A DNA stretch of 37,835 nucleotides from Belnapia moabensis DSM 16746 (GTDB lineage: Bacteria > Pseudomonadota > Alphaproteobacteria > Acetobacterales > Acetobacteraceae): assembly GCF_000745835.1 (NCBI RefSeq), contig NZ_JQKB01000052.1:1-37835 (forward strand), read 5' to 3'. Position numbers and translations under genes: made by a program. The notes below the pieces were generated by a model. The model worked only from the letters and a program-made list of their open reading frames with translations. It was not told where the DNA came from and did no database searches. Positions 6,892 through 16,886 of the stretch are shown piece after piece; position 1 is the stretch's first letter; each line of letters starts with the position of its first letter.

Positions 6892-8806
6892 GCGGCAGCA
6901 GCTCCCTGAGCTCTACCAGGTCACGCTCCGCCCGCAGCGCGAGGTAGCGCGGCCCTTCGCCCAGCGAAACGGCAACCAAGCCGATATCGCCATAGACCCG
7001 CAGAAAGTCGGGCCCCACGCGCCAGAAGGCCGGGTCGACGCCTGCGCGCTCGCACAGGTCGCGGAAGCGCCAGATGGCGGAGATGGCGTCCCGCCGGTCC
7101 CCCGCCGGGTCGCCGAGCGCCAGCCAGACGCCGTCCCGCTTGAGGAAGGCGAAGCCTGCCCGCTCCGCCTCGCCGAAGACGGCGCCATCCGCCTCGGCCG
7201 GAGCCAGGGCGCCGAGCGAGGCGAGCCGCGACCGCACCCCAGGCTCCCAGTCCAGCGGGCGGAACCGCGCGGGACGCAACAGCCGCACCATGGCGAAGAG
7301 CAGCAGCACGCCGGTGAGTCCCACGGTGAAGCGCAGGCTGTCCGGCGCCAGCGGCGACATCGCCACCGTCCACCAGCTCTCATCCGCTACCCTTCCGCCA
7401 TAGGCGATGAGGGCGAGGGTGATGCCGGAAGCCGTCACCGCCAGCAGCGGCACCAGGGCCTGGGGCGAGAGCGGCTCGCGGGCCAGCCGGCTGTCGCGGT
7501 AGAAGGCCTGACGCAGCGCCGCCACCAGCACGCCGAGCAGCAGGAAGGCGCCCCAGAGCCACCAGGCCTCGCCCCGGAGCCAGGCGATGCCGGCGCCGTT
7601 CGCCAGCAGGAAGAGGGTGAAGCCCCAGGCGATGGTCAGCCGCCGCAGCAGCCCATAGGCCATCACCAGCAGCAGCGAGCCGACGACCGAGGCGGCGAAA
7701 TGCGAGGCGAGCGCGGCGACATGCCCCGCCCATTCCTCGAGGATCGTGCCCTTGGTCGGCAGCGCGCCGAGGAAGACCAGCAGGGCGCCCGCCAGCGCGA
7801 CCAGCGAGGCGATGGCCGGCACCTCCAGCGCATCCGTCCCCCGCCCGAAGGCGCTCATCCGCTGCAGCACCGCCCGCCGCTGGCCGAGTTCGAAGGAGAC
7901 GAATAACCCGCCGGCGATGAAAAGCGGAATGATGTAGTAGTAGAGCCGGAAGACCAGCAGCGCGCCCACCACCTCCGGCGCCGGCATGTAGGGTTGCAGG
8001 CCGAGCAGTATGGCGCCGTCGAAGACGCCAAGCCCGCCCGGCACGCTGGCCGCGATGCCGACCGCGTAGGAGGCGAGATAGATGCCGACAAAGCGGAGGA
8101 AGGTCAGCCCCTCCGCCTGCGGCAGCAGCGTGTAGAAGATCGCCGCCGTCATCGCCACGTCGACGGTGGCGAGCAGCGTCTGCATCAGCGCCATGCGCGG
8201 GCTCGGCAGGTCGATCTCGTATTTGAGGATACGGACATGCCGCCGGAAGCGGCTCAGCACCACATAGGTGCCGACGATGCCCCAGAGCGGCAGCGCCAGC
8301 GCCTGCAAGGCCCAGCGCGGCATGGTGCTGCCGAAGAAGGGCACCACCTCCGGCTCGAACATCAGTACGAGGCCGCCGAGCGCCATGCCGCCCAGGCCGA
8401 AGGTGAGGCTGGTGAAGCCGACCACCTTGGCGATCTCGAGCGGCGTCAGCCCCCAAGCGGAGTAGAGCCGGTAGCGCACCGCAGCCCCCGACACCGCGGC
8501 GAAGCCGAGATTGTGCGCCAGCGAATAGCCGCAGAAGGAGGCGAGCAGGGATTTCGGCCAGGAGACCGGCCGCCCGGCATAGCGCGACCCCAATTTGTCG
8601 TAGGCCGCGAGCACCAGATAGGCGACCACGGTGAGGCCGCCCGCCATCCAGAGGGCGCCGACCGTGAGCTTGCCCATCGCCTCGCGGATTTCCGCGACCG
8701 AGAGGCCGCGGAATTCCTTCTGCACCACATAGAGCGCACCGACGAGCAGCACGAGGCCGAACACCGTCGCCCCATGCCGGCGGAGCCAGGCCAGCGTTCC
8801 GGACAC
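6881..8806 (-). CDS. MprF-like flippase with shortened C-terminal domain
   Basis: A 641-residue integral membrane protein. Residues about 10-320 form the UPF0104/lysylphosphatidylglycerol flippase domain, with typical stretches [22 protein letters not shown] and [20 protein letters not shown]. More membrane helices follow to about residue 510. The soluble C-terminus (LDWEPG..., [48 protein letters not shown]) matches only the first half of the DUF2156 tandem-GNAT synthase domain; full MprF proteins have about 840-870 residues. The second acetyltransferase half, which carries the aminoacyl-transfer site, is missing. Its GTG start overlaps the stop of the lysyl-tRNA synthetase gene (TAGTG), so the two are coupled. 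It probably moves or senses a modified lipid; synthase activity is doubtful. Confidence 0.85.
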   Translation of the reverse strand: MSGTLAWLRRHGATVFGLVLLVGALYVVQKEFRGLSVAEIREAMGKLTVGALWMAGGLTVVAYLVLAAYDKLGSRYAGRPVSWPKSLLASFCGYSLAHNLGFAAVSGAAVRYRLYSAWGLTPLEIAKVVGFTSLTFGLGGMALGGLVLMFEPEVVPFFGSTMPRWALQALALPLWGIVGTYVVLSRFRRHVRILKYEIDLPSPRMALMQTLLATVDVAMTAAIFYTLLPQAEGLTFLRFVGIYLASYAVGIAASVPGGLGVFDGAILLGLQPYMPAPEVVGALLVFRLYYYIIPLFIAGGLFVSFELGQRRAVLQRMSAFGRGTDALEVPAIASLVALAGALLVFLGALPTKGTILEEWAGHVAALASHFAASVVGSLLLVMAYGLLRRLTIAWGFTLFLLANGAGIAWLRGEAWWLWGAFLLLGVLVAALRQAFYRDSRLAREPLSPQALVPLLAVTASGITLALIAYGGRVADESWWTVAMSPLAPDSLRFTVGLTGVLLLFAMVRLLRPARFRPLDWEPGVRSRLASLGALAPAEADGAVFGEAERAGFAFLKRDGVWLALGDPAGDRRDAISAIWRFRDLCERAGVDPAFWRVGPDFLRVYGDIGLVAVSLGEGPRYLALRAERDLVELRELLPREA

Positions 8807-10377
8807 TAGGCTGCAATCTCCCGCGCCAATGCCGATTCGATCAGCCCGATCGTGCCCGGGATGCCGTAGAGGGCGACGAAGCCGCCGAAGCGCGGCCCCT
8901 CCTGCTGGCCGAGCAGCACTTGGTAGAGGCAGGAGAACCAGTCGCGCAGGCTGGCGAATTCATGCCGCTTGCCGACCTCGTAGAGCAGCGCCTGGATCGC
9001 CTCGGCATCGCTCTCGGCCGGCAGGGCGCGCAGCGCGGCCAGCAGATCCTCCAGCGCGCTGCGCTCCACCGCGCTCGGCGCCCGGTGGCGCTTCTGCGGC
9101 GCGACGAAGTCCCGGTAGTAGGCGACGGCATGCTCGGCGAGGCGGGCGAGCATCGGGTGGCTCTCAGCGGTGACGCCTGGCGCGTAGCGGCCGATGAAGC
9201 CCCAGAGGATGTCCGACCCCTCCGCATTCACCACGCTGGCGAGGTTCAGCAGCATGGCGAAGGAGATGGGCGAGCCCGGGTCATTGCTGCTGCCGTTATG
9301 GATATGCCAGGCGGGGTTGGCGCCGTCGGGGGTGGCTTTCAGCTTCTCCAGATTGGCGAGGTAGTCGTCCACCGCGCGGGGGATGACGTCGAAATAGAGC
9401 CGCTTCGCCCGCTGCGGCTGACCGTACATGAACTGCGCCAGGCTCTCCGGCGGGGCGTAGCGCAGCCATTCGTCGATGGTCAGGCCGTTGCCCTTGGACT
9501 TGCTGATCTTCCCGCCATTCTCGTCGAGGAAGAGCTCGTAGGTGAAGCCGACCGGCGGCTGTCCGCCGAGAACGCGGCAGATCTGGCCGGACAGCTTCAC
9601 GCTGTCGATCAGGTCCTTGCCCGACATCTCGTAGTCGACGCCGAGCGCGTACCAGCGCAGCGCCCAATCGGCCTTCCACTGCGCCTTGCAATGGCCGCCG
9701 GTGATGCGGGTGCCGTGGCGCTTGCCGGTGTCGGGATCGATCCAGACCAGCAGGTCCTCGGCCGGGCGGACCTCCTCCATCGGCACCTGCATGACGAGGC
9801 CGGTCTCCGGATGGATCGGCAGGAAGGGCGAGTAGGTGGCGCGGCGGTCGGGGCCGAGGGTCGGCAGGATGACCCCCCTCACCTCCTCATGCCGCTCCGC
9901 CATGCGCAGCAGCGCCGCATCGAAGCGCCCACCCCGGTAATACTCGGTCGAGGAGGCGAATTCGTAGTCGAAGCCGAAGGCGTCGAGGAAGGCCTGCAGC
10001 CGGGCGTTGTTGTGCGCCCCGAAACTGTCATGCGTGCCGAAGGGGTCCGGGATGGCGGTCAGTGGCCGGCCGAGATGCCCGGTGAGCATCTCCTTGTTCG
10101 GCACGTTGTCCGGCACCTTCCGCAGCGCGTCCATGTCGTCCGAGAAGGCCAGCAGCCGGGCGGGCAGCCCGGTCATCCGCTCGAAGGCGCGCCGCACCCA
10201 GGTCGTGCGCGCCACCTCGCCGAAGGTGCCGATATGCGGCAGGCCGGACGGCCCGTAGCCGGTCTCGAAGAGGGCGCCGCCCTCCGGTTTCGGCGCCGCG
10301 GCCAGCCGGTCGGCGACCTTGGTGGCTTCCTCGAAGGGCCAGGCCTTGACGGTGCGGAGGGATGGATCGGCGCTCAT
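8806..10377 (-). CDS. lysK: Lysyl-tRNA synthetase, class I
   Basis: A 523-residue class I-type LysRS, which charges tRNA-Lys with lysine in the cytoplasm. The Rossmann signature HIGH appears as PHIGT (residues 48-51) and KMSKS as KISKS (about 290-294, in [17 protein letters not shown]). Length and the sequence around [17 protein letters not shown] fit the archaeal/alphaproteobacterial type, not the class II LysS of E. coli. The ATG at 10377-10375 ([18 protein letters not shown]) is preferred over an upstream in-frame start because the family begins here. It overlaps the MprF-like gene by one base (TAG/GTG). Coupling a Lys-tRNA producer to a lipid-lysylation-type protein makes biochemical sense, although the partner lacks part of the synthase domain. 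Confidence 0.95.
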   Translation of the reverse strand: MSADPSLRTVKAWPFEEATKVADRLAAAPKPEGGALFETGYGPSGLPHIGTFGEVARTTWVRRAFERMTGLPARLLAFSDDMDALRKVPDNVPNKEMLTGHLGRPLTAIPDPFGTHDSFGAHNNARLQAFLDAFGFDYEFASSTEYYRGGRFDAALLRMAERHEEVRGVILPTLGPDRRATYSPFLPIHPETGLVMQVPMEEVRPAEDLLVWIDPDTGKRHGTRITGGHCKAQWKADWALRWYALGVDYEMSGKDLIDSVKLSGQICRVLGGQPPVGFTYELFLDENGGKISKSKGNGLTIDEWLRYAPPESLAQFMYGQPQRAKRLYFDVIPRAVDDYLANLEKLKATPDGANPAWHIHNGSSNDPGSPISFAMLLNLASVVNAEGSDILWGFIGRYAPGVTAESHPMLARLAEHAVAYYRDFVAPQKRHRAPSAVERSALEDLLAALRALPAESDAEAIQALLYEVGKRHEFASLRDWFSCLYQVLLGQQEGPRFGGFVALYGIPGTIGLIESALAREIAA

Positions 10378-10527
10378 GCAGGGCAGATGGCAGGGGGCGG
10401 CGATGCGGTCAACGCAGGACACCGCGCCTCTTGCATGGCTGACCGGCATGGCACGAGGCCAAGTCCTTGTAGAATTGGCAACTCCCCTGCGCTAAGCGGG
10501 CAAGGTTGCACAGGAGTGAAAGGTGCC

Positions 10528-11520
10528 ATGCGGGTTGGCGTGATCGGAGCCACGGGCGCGGTCGGCAAGGAATTGGTAGAGGTGCTGGCCAAGCGGCGCT
10601 TCCCCGTGACGGAACTGCGCCTCTTCGCCTCGACCCGCAGCGCCGGCATCAAACAGAAAACGCCCTTCGGCGAGGTCACCATCGAGGCCTATAGCCTCGA
10701 GGCCGCCCGCGGCCTGGACCTCGCCCTGCTCGCCGTCTCCGGCGACTTCGCCAAGGCCCATGCGCGTGCCCTGGCCGAGGCGGGCGTCGCGGTGGTGGAC
10801 AATTCCTCCGCCTTCCGGCTGGAGCAGGACGTGCCGCTGGTGGTGCCGGAGGTGAATGCCTCAGCCATCGGCAACCATCGGCTGATCGCCAACCCCAACT
10901 GCACCACCGCCATCCTGGTTGTGGCGCTGGAGCCGCTGCGCCAGGCCTTCGGCCTCAAGCGCGTCATCGTCTCCACCTACCAAGCGGCCAGCGGCGCCGG
11001 CGCCGAGGGCATGGCCGAGTTGGAGCGCGAGACGCGCCGGGTGCTGCTGGAGGGCGGCCCGGCCGGGCATGAGGTCTTCGCCCACCCCCTCGCCTTCAAC
11101 GTCATCCCCCAGATCGACAGCTTCCAGCCGAACGCCTACACGCGCGAGGAGATGAAGGTCGCCTGGGAGAGCCGGAAGATCATGGGCCTGCCGGACCTGC
11201 TGATCTCCTGCACCGCCGTCCGCATCCCGACCTTCCGCGTCCATGCCGAGGCGGTGACGATCGAGACCGAGCGGCCGGTGACGCCCGAGGCCGCCCGCGC
11301 CGTGCTGGCGAAGGCCGCCGGGGTGAAGGTGGTGGACGACCCCGCGGCCCAGCTCTACCCGATGCCGATCACCGCCACCGGCCAGGACGATGTCGAGGCC
11401 GGCCGCATCCGCGCCAACCCGGTCTTCGGCGATTGCGGCCTCGACCTCTTCCTCTGCGGCGACCAGCTGCTGAAGGGCGCGGCGCTGAACGCGGTGCAGA
11501 TCGCCGAGCGGCTGCGCTGA
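10528..11520 (+). CDS. asd: Aspartate-semialdehyde dehydrogenase
   Basis: A 330-residue NADPH-dependent enzyme that reduces aspartyl phosphate to aspartate semialdehyde on the way to lysine, threonine, methionine and diaminopimelate. The N-terminal dinucleotide motif is GATGAVG (residues 7-13). The catalytic Cys is Cys125 in NPNCTTAIL. The segments [17 protein letters not shown] and [16 protein letters not shown] are typical of the family. The ATG at 10528 begins directly with the Rossmann strand and is preceded by AGGAGTGAAAGG. It is divergent from lysK across about 150 bases in which I see no convincing promoter. A strong hairpin follows the stop. It probably forms a single-gene unit and shares the lysine pathway with lysA at 21647. 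Confidence 0.95.
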   Translation: MRVGVIGATGAVGKELVEVLAKRRFPVTELRLFASTRSAGIKQKTPFGEVTIEAYSLEAARGLDLALLAVSGDFAKAHARALAEAGVAVVDNSSAFRLEQDVPLVVPEVNASAIGNHRLIANPNCTTAILVVALEPLRQAFGLKRVIVSTYQAASGAGAEGMAELERETRRVLLEGGPAGHEVFAHPLAFNVIPQIDSFQPNAYTREEMKVAWESRKIMGLPDLLISCTAVRIPTFRVHAEAVTIETERPVTPEAARAVLAKAAGVKVVDDPAAQLYPMPITATGQDDVEAGRIRANPVFGDCGLDLFLCGDQLLKGAALNAVQIAERLR

Positions 11521-11526
11521 CCTGAA

Positions 11527-11554
11527 GGCGGGGACGGACACCCTCGTCCCCGCC
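11527..11554 (+). terminator. Terminator-like hairpin after asd
   Basis: GGCGGGGACG (11527-11536) and CGTCCCCGCC (11545-11554) form a perfect 10-bp stem with an 8-base loop, six bases after the asd stop. There is no T-tract. Confidence 0.55.
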
Positions 11555-11606
11555 AGCGAACCCGGCTAGCCTTGGCTGAACACGGCCAGCCAAGGACACG
11601 CCCCGC

Positions 11607-12623
11607 ATGAACCTCGCCCGCTTCCCGCGCATCCGTCTCGGCCACATGCCGACGCCGCTGGAGCCAATGGAATCCCTCTCCCGCCACCTCGGCGGGCCGA
11701 AGCTCTGGATCAAGCGGGACGACTGCACCGGCCTCTCCACCGGCGGCAACAAGACGCGGAAGCTGGAATTCCTCTGCGCCGACGCCCAGGCCCAGGGTGC
11801 CGACATGCTGATCACCCAGGGCGCCACCCAGTCGAACCATGCCCGGCAGACCGCCGCCGCGGCGGCCAAGCTCGGCCTCGACTGCCTGATCCTGCTTGAG
11901 GACCGCACTGGCTCCACCGACCCGGCCTATACCCAGTCCGGCAACGTGCTGATGGACAAGCTGCACGGCGCCCAGGTCGCCCGCCGCCCCGGCGGCGTCG
12001 ACATGCAGGCGGAGATGGAAGCCGTCGCCACCGATCTCCGGGACAAGGGGCGCAAGCCCTACGTCATCCCGGGCGGCGGCTCCAACCCGGTCGGCGCGCT
12101 GGGCTATGTCAACGCGGCGCTGGAGCTGGTGGCCCAGGCGGCGGAGATGGGGCTGCGCATCGACCATCTCGTCCATGCCACCGGCTCGGCCGGCACCCAG
12201 GCGGGGCTGGTCGCCGGCCTTGTCGCGCTGAACAGCGGCATCCCGGTGCTCGGCATCGGCGTCCGCGCGCCGAAGCCGAAGCAGGAGGCGAATGTCCTGG
12301 CTCTGGCCGAACGCACCGCCGCCCATCTCGGCCTGCCAGGACTCATCAAGCCAGAGCATGTCGTCGCCAATTGCGACTATGTCGGCCAGGGCTACGGCAT
12401 CCCGACCGAGGGCATGGTCGAGGCGGTGAAGCTGGTGGCGCAGAAGGAGGGCATCCTCCTCGACCCGGTCTATTCCGGGAAGGGCATGGCCGGGCTGATC
12501 GACCTGATCCAGAAGGGCCAATTCACCAAGGACCAGAACGTCGTCTTCCTGCATACCGGCGGCCAAGCCGGGCTTTTCGGCTATCCGGAGGCCTTCGGAC
12601 TGCCCGGCGACATCGCCGCCTAA
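11607..12623 (+). CDS. D-cysteine desulfhydrase / L-cysteate sulfo-lyase family PLP enzyme
   Basis: A 338-residue fold-type II PLP enzyme of the ACC deaminase/D-cysteine desulfhydrase family. The N-terminus MNLARFPR and the PLP-binding [12 protein letters not shown] (Lys49, aligned to Lys51 of ACC deaminase) are clear, as are [40 protein letters not shown] and [12 protein letters not shown]. It would release pyruvate and ammonia with either sulfide (from D-cysteine) or sulfite (from L-cysteate). The sequence resembles the marine CuyA type at least as much as DcyD, but no sulfite exporter or sulfonate genes are adjacent, so the substrate stays open. It is a single gene with a strong hairpin after the stop. 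Confidence 0.88.
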   Translation: MNLARFPRIRLGHMPTPLEPMESLSRHLGGPKLWIKRDDCTGLSTGGNKTRKLEFLCADAQAQGADMLITQGATQSNHARQTAAAAAKLGLDCLILLEDRTGSTDPAYTQSGNVLMDKLHGAQVARRPGGVDMQAEMEAVATDLRDKGRKPYVIPGGGSNPVGALGYVNAALELVAQAAEMGLRIDHLVHATGSAGTQAGLVAGLVALNSGIPVLGIGVRAPKPKQEANVLALAERTAAHLGLPGLIKPEHVVANCDYVGQGYGIPTEGMVEAVKLVAQKEGILLDPVYSGKGMAGLIDLIQKGQFTKDQNVVFLHTGGQAGLFGYPEAFGLPGDIAA

Positions 12624-12630
12624 TCGGGGT

Positions 12631-12661
12631 CCCCGCAAAACTGCGAAGCGGTTTTGCGGGG
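12631..12661 (+). terminator. Terminator hairpin after the PLP enzyme gene
   Basis: CCCCGCAAAAC (12631-12641) and GTTTTGCGGGG (12651-12661) form a perfect 11-bp stem with a 9-base loop. It is followed by AGTTCTAAAG, so the T-tract is poor. It lies 8 bases after the stop codon. Confidence 0.6.
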
Positions 12662-12705
12662 AGTTCTAAAGACCCGGCGCGGGTTCTGGGGTAAAGCGCG
12701 AACAC

Positions 12706-15498
12706 ATGCCCCAGCCCCCGCGCCTTCTCCTGCCCGACGCTCCGGCCCTGATCGCCGGGCTCGGCCGCGCCACGCTTCTCGCCCCGGATGGCGAGCTGCT
12801 GGCGGTGCCCGCCTCCGGCCTCGCTGAGGCATTGGGCGGCGCGGCGCCGCTGCTGGTCCATGCGCCTGCCGCCGCCCGCCGGCTCGACCTGCCGCGCTTC
12901 GACGCCGCTTTCGATCTGCTGGAGCTCTTCGCCTTCTGCATGCCGGCCCGCCCGGCGGCGCCGACGCCGCGCGGCCTCGCCATGGCGCTCGACCTGCCGC
13001 TGCCGACCGATGACGCGGCTGCCGCCGCGCAGCTGCCGGAGATGGCGACGATCCTGCTGCGGCACCTCGCCGCCGGTCGCCACCTGCCGCTGAACCGCGA
13101 CGCCGCCATCCTCGCCGCCCAGATGAAGAAGATTGCCGGATGGCCCTGGGCCGAGTCCGTCCTCGCCGCCCTCGGCGCCGGCGAGGAAAAACCCTCGCTC
13201 GACCCCTACAAGGTCTGGCGCCGCCTGCCCGACTGGGAGGATCCCGGCCCCGCCCAGCCCCCCGGCAGCTTCGAGGTCTCGCCCGGCGAGGCGCGTACCC
13301 GGCTGGCCCAGATTCTCGGCGAGAGCTCCGAGCAACGGCCGCAGCAGGCCGACTATGCCTCCGCAGCCAGCGGCGCCTTCGCACCGCGCGAGGATCGCGG
13401 CACGCCGCATGTCGTCCTCGCCGAGGCCGGCACGGGCACGGGTAAGACGCTCGGCTACATCGCCCCGGCCAGCCTCTGGGCCGAGCGGAACGGTGCCCCG
13501 GTCTGGATCAGCACCTTCACCCGCAACCTCCAGCGCCAGATCGACCAGGAACTCGCCCGCCTCTACCCGGAGCCGGAGGAGCGCCGCCGCCGCGTCGTCG
13601 TCCGCAAGGGGCGGGAGAACTACCTCTGCCTGCTGAACCTCGACGAGATGCTGGGCCAGGCGACCCATCCCGACATGGCCGTACCCCTCGCCCTCGTCGC
13701 CCGCTGGGCGCTGGCGACGCGCGACGGCGACCTGATGGCCGGCGACTTCCCCGGCTGGGTGGCGGAGCTGCACGGCCCCGCCAGCATCTGGCCGCTAGCC
13801 GACCGCCGCGGCGAGTGCATCCGCTCCGCCTGCCCCCGCTACAAGCAATGCTATGTCGAGCATTCCATCCGCCGCGCCCGCACGGCGAGCCTCGTCATCG
13901 CCAACCATGCGCTGGTGATGGTCCAGGCGGCGCAGGGCGGGGCGGAGGATGCCAAGCCGCTGCGCTACGTCTTCGACGAGGGGCATCACCTATTCGACGC
14001 TGCCGATGCCGCCTTCTCCGCCGCGCTCTGCGGCGGCGAGACGGCGGAGCTGCGCCGCTGGCTGCTCGGCGCCGAGGGCGGCCGCAGCCGGGCGCGCGGC
14101 CTCCGCCGCCGGATCGAGGAGCTGGCCGGCGACCTGCCCGACCTGCTGCCGCCGATGGAGGCCGCCCTCCACGCCGCCCGCGCCCTGCCCGGCCTCGGCT
14201 GGGTGACGCGCCTCTCCGAGGAGCCGCGCGAGCCCGCCTCCGAGGCCGCCGCCGAGCGGCAATCCAACCCGACCGAGATCTTCCTCCGCGCCGTCCGCCG
14301 CCAGGTCCTCGCCCGCGCGCGGGAGGAGGACGGCCTCTACGACGTCGAATGCGACCTCCACCCGCTCGGCGAGGACCTGCCCGAGGCCGGCGAGGCGCTG
14401 GAGCGCGCCCTCAAGCGCATCGAGGAGCCTCTGTCCCGGCTGCGCGAGAAGCTGATGGCCCGGCTCGAGGATGAGGTTGAGGAGTTGGAGACCGCCGACC
14501 GCATCCGCTACGAGACCGCCGCGAAGGGGATCGAGCGCCGCGCCCTGATGCCGCTCACCGCCTGGCAGGGCATGCTCCGGGCGCTGCGCGAGCCGCCGCC
14601 CACCCCCGGCGAGCGCCGCGCCTTCGTCGACTGGCTGGCGCTGACCCGCCGCGAGGGGCGCGACGTGGATGCCGGCCTGCACCGCCACTGGCTAGACCCG
14701 ACGACGCCCTTCGCCCTCACCGTCGCCGCCCCCGCGCATGGGATGCTCGTCACCTCGGCGACGCTGCGCGATGCCGGCCTGGGCGGCGACCAAGAGGCCG
14801 ACTGGGTCGCCGCCGAGGCCCGCACCGGCGCCAGCCACCTGGCGGCGCCGGCCATCCGCGCCGCCTTCCCCTCGCCCTTCGACTATGCGGCCCGCACCCG
14901 CGCCTTCGTCGTGACCGATGTGGACAAGACCCGCCCATCCCAGGTCTCAGCGGCGATGGGGGCGCTGTTCCTGGCGGCTGGCGGAGGGGGCTTAGGCCTC
15001 TTCACCGCCATCCGCCGGCTGCGCGACGGCTTCCGCCACATGGCGCCCCGGCTGGAGGCGGCCGGCATCCCGCTCTACGCCCAGCACATGGACGCGATGG
15101 ACAATGCGACGCTGGTCGACGTTTTCCGCGCCGAGGAGAATTCCTGCCTGCTCGGCACGGATGCGATGCGCGACGGCGTCGACGTGCCCGGCCGCAGCCT
15201 GCGCCTGCTGGTCTTCGACCGGGTGCCTTGGCCGCGCCCCTCCATCCTGCACCGGGAGCGGCGCATCCACCTCTCCGGCGGCGACCCCAAGGGCTATGAC
15301 GATGCGCTGGCCCGGCACCGGCTGCGCCAGGCCTTCGGCCGGCTCATCCGCCGGGCGGATGACCGCGGCGTCTTCGTCCTGCTCGACCGCTCCTGCCCGA
15401 GCCGGCTGCTGGCCGGGCTGCCGGAGGGGGTGCCGATACGCCGGACCGGCCTCGCCGAAGTGGTGGCGGAGACGCGTGCTTTCCTGGCAGAAGGGTGA
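12706..15498 (+). CDS. DinG/XPD-type ATP-dependent DNA helicase
   Basis: A 930-residue superfamily 2 helicase. Walker A is EAGTGTGKT (about 240-248) and the Walker B/DEAH box is FDEGHH (about 423-428). Four Cys placed as in the XPD/DinG iron-sulfur domain are Cys308 (NYLCLL) and Cys371, Cys376 and Cys382 (GECIRSACPRYKQC). The late motifs FDRVPWPRPS and RQAFGRLIRRADDRG (motif VI) complete the helicase core. The family unwinds DNA 5'-3' and resolves R-loops and replication-blocking structures. The roughly 230 residues before Walker A are an extra N-terminal region, common in alphaproteobacterial members. It is a single gene followed after about 60 bases by a TerB-like gene. No LexA box is visible upstream. 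Confidence 0.9.
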   Translation: MPQPPRLLLPDAPALIAGLGRATLLAPDGELLAVPASGLAEALGGAAPLLVHAPAAARRLDLPRFDAAFDLLELFAFCMPARPAAPTPRGLAMALDLPLPTDDAAAAAQLPEMATILLRHLAAGRHLPLNRDAAILAAQMKKIAGWPWAESVLAALGAGEEKPSLDPYKVWRRLPDWEDPGPAQPPGSFEVSPGEARTRLAQILGESSEQRPQQADYASAASGAFAPREDRGTPHVVLAEAGTGTGKTLGYIAPASLWAERNGAPVWISTFTRNLQRQIDQELARLYPEPEERRRRVVVRKGRENYLCLLNLDEMLGQATHPDMAVPLALVARWALATRDGDLMAGDFPGWVAELHGPASIWPLADRRGECIRSACPRYKQCYVEHSIRRARTASLVIANHALVMVQAAQGGAEDAKPLRYVFDEGHHLFDAADAAFSAALCGGETAELRRWLLGAEGGRSRARGLRRRIEELAGDLPDLLPPMEAALHAARALPGLGWVTRLSEEPREPASEAAAERQSNPTEIFLRAVRRQVLARAREEDGLYDVECDLHPLGEDLPEAGEALERALKRIEEPLSRLREKLMARLEDEVEELETADRIRYETAAKGIERRALMPLTAWQGMLRALREPPPTPGERRAFVDWLALTRREGRDVDAGLHRHWLDPTTPFALTVAAPAHGMLVTSATLRDAGLGGDQEADWVAAEARTGASHLAAPAIRAAFPSPFDYAARTRAFVVTDVDKTRPSQVSAAMGALFLAAGGGGLGLFTAIRRLRDGFRHMAPRLEAAGIPLYAQHMDAMDNATLVDVFRAEENSCLLGTDAMRDGVDVPGRSLRLLVFDRVPWPRPSILHRERRIHLSGGDPKGYDDALARHRLRQAFGRLIRRADDRGVFVLLDRSCPSRLLAGLPEGVPIRRTGLAEVVAETRAFLAEG

Positions 15499-15560
15499 CA
15501 GGCCGGGTGGTTGACGCCGCCCGCCGGCCGGGCGACCAACCGCGGGAAAGCGAGGCCCCC

Positions 15561-15977
15561 ATGCCCAATACCCGTTTCAATCCGCAGGAGGCACTGGTCT
15601 GCGCCATGGTGCTGATGGCGGCCTCCGACCGCATGATGTCGGATGCCGAGCTCGCCATGATGTCCCGGCTCGTGCAGACCCTTCCGGCCTTCAGCGACTT
15701 CCACCCGAACGGCATCTCGAGCGTCACCGAGACCTGCCTCACCCTGCTCGACCGGGCGGACGGGCTGGACCGCGCCTGCACCTTGATCCGCGAGGCCCTG
15801 CCGGCCCGGCTGCGCGAGACGGCTTATCTGCTGGCCTGCGAGGTGGCTGCGGCGGATGGCGACCTGACGCAGGAGGAGCTGCAATTCCTCCAGGACTTCC
15901 GCATCGCCATGGATATCGATCGCCTCATCGCCGGCGCCATCGAGCGGGCGGCGCGGGCACGCTACCAAGTGATCTGA
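15561..15977 (+). CDS. TerB-like tellurite-resistance-type protein
   Basis: A 138-residue, all-helical, acidic cytoplasmic protein. The first half (FNPQEALVCAMVLMAASDRMMSDAELAMMSRLV) and the second half (LRETAYLLACEVAAADGDLTQEELQFLQDF) are internally similar and carry the TerB/DjlA-type pattern D-x-x-x-x-x-E-x-x-x(L/M), in which Asp and Glu form a metal-binding site. The ATG at 15561 is preceded by GCGAGGC. Despite the family name, a role in tellurite resistance is not implied without other ter genes. It may be co-transcribed with the helicase. A strong GC hairpin follows. Confidence 0.8.
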   Translation: MPNTRFNPQEALVCAMVLMAASDRMMSDAELAMMSRLVQTLPAFSDFHPNGISSVTETCLTLLDRADGLDRACTLIREALPARLRETAYLLACEVAAADGDLTQEELQFLQDFRIAMDIDRLIAGAIERAARARYQVI

Positions 15978-15985
15978 GGGATGCC

Positions 15986-16007
15986 CCGGCGTGCCGCAGC
16001 ACGCCGG
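15986..16007. terminator. Bidirectional terminator-like hairpin
   Basis: CCGGCGTGC (15986-15994) pairs perfectly with GCACGCCGG (15999-16007) around CGCA, between the convergent TerB-like gene and the small minus-strand gene. There is no T-tract. Confidence 0.5.
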
Positions 16008-16018
16008 AGCGGCCGGCC

Positions 16019-16279
16019 TCAGTCGTTCTTCGAGCTGCTGTGCTTCGAGCTCTTGTAGGCGGTGTCGTGCGTATGCGCGACGTCGCGCTCACCCCCGCCG
16101 CCCGAGACGCGGGAACGGTCCGGGTTGGTCGGCGTGCCCGGCTCGCGCGTCGTGTCGCTGTTCGCCTTATCGTCGGAGCGTGTCGCGTGTCCATGCGAGC
16201 CGCCCTGGTGGCTGCTGCCCGGGCCGCCGCCGGAATGGTCGTTGTTCTTCTCGGTCGTCCGGGAATGCGGCTTGCTCAT
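16019..16279 (-). CDS. Small hydrophilic Ser/Gly/His-rich protein
   Basis: An 86-residue, strongly polar protein (MSKPHSRTTEKNNDHSGGG at the N-terminus, KSSKHSSSKND at the C-terminus) with nine His and almost no hydrophobic residues, so it is expected to be disordered. No known domain is visible. The ATG is preceded by AGGGA at about 10 bases. The composition resembles small stress- or desiccation-related proteins, but this is only an impression. The leader contains a long inverted repeat (16290-16352). Because of the low complexity, the coding status itself is not fully secure. Confidence 0.5.
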   Translation of the reverse strand: MSKPHSRTTEKNNDHSGGGPGSSHQGGSHGHATRSDDKANSDTTREPGTPTNPDRSRVSGGGGERDVAHTHDTAYKSSKHSSSKND

Positions 16280-16289
16280 GATGACTGAT

Positions 16290-16352
16290 CCCTGTGTATG
16301 GCCCGGGAGGAGGCTCCCGCAGGCAGCCTTCCTACAACGGTCCCATACAGGG
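16290..16352 (-). promoter_or_regulatory. Inverted repeat in leader of the small polar protein
   Basis: CCCTGTGTATGG (16290-16301) pairs with CCATACAGGG (16343-16352) with a single bulged base, and an inner GGGAG/CTCCC pair lies between them. The structure would fold in the 5' leader of the 16279-16019 transcript just before its ribosome-binding site. Confidence 0.35.
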
Positions 16353-16373
16353 TGGGTTTGATACGGCGGCCTT

Positions 16374-16886
16374 TCAGCCAGCCTTCTCGTTCAGCGGCCT
16401 GAGCGCCTCCGGCGTGCGGAAATCCGCCGGCACGACGAAGTCGCTCGCCGCGCCGCGCATCGCCCCGGGCGGCTTCGGCAGGCCGCTCCGCCGGCGGAAG
16501 CTCGCCATCGCCGCCGGCAGCGGCCGCCGCAGCGCCAGCGCGCAGGCGACGTCGAGGGCCGCGATGCCGAGCGTCATCAGGAAGGCGATGCCCGAACGCT
16601 CCCGCTCCGGCCCGGCGACACCCGCCGCCAGCGTGCCGAGATCGAGCGCATCCCCGCCGACGCGGCCCCAGACCCAGGGCGTCGGGTCCTTCGCCGTCAG
16701 CAACCCGATGCCGGTGACGATCTCCCGCACGCCATAGGAGGAGATGAGCCGCTCATGCCCGTGCAGCCCGGTCGCTCGGGTGATGCGGTGCGGCGCCAGC
16801 ACCTCGGCCACGCCGAGAGCGATGCTGAACCAGCCGAGCCCCTGCGCCAGCGCCAGGGCCTGGTTCGATCCGCGCGTCCGGCTCAT
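16374..16886 (-). CDS. Small membrane protein paired with alcohol dehydrogenase
   Basis: A 170-residue protein with about three to four hydrophobic helices ([48 protein letters not shown]). The [16 protein letters not shown] segment is typical of a family often labelled cyclase/dehydrase, a name that does not describe a proven function. Its ATG overlaps the stop of the zinc alcohol dehydrogenase gene (ATGA), so the two are translated together. I have seen this pairing elsewhere in alphaproteobacteria, but the role of the membrane partner is unknown. Confidence 0.7.
   Translation of the reverse strand: MSRTRGSNQALALAQGLGWFSIALGVAEVLAPHRITRATGLHGHERLISSYGVREIVTGIGLLTAKDPTPWVWGRVGGDALDLGTLAAGVAGPERERSGIAFLMTLGIAALDVACALALRRPLPAAMASFRRRSGLPKPPGAMRGAASDFVVPADFRTPEALRPLNEKAG

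Noticed and set aside
8920-10500. Plus-strand frame that runs through the lysK region into asd
   Set aside because: Only the part from 10528 is asd. The upstream stretch is the antisense of lysyl-tRNA synthetase, and the asd start has its own ribosome-binding site.
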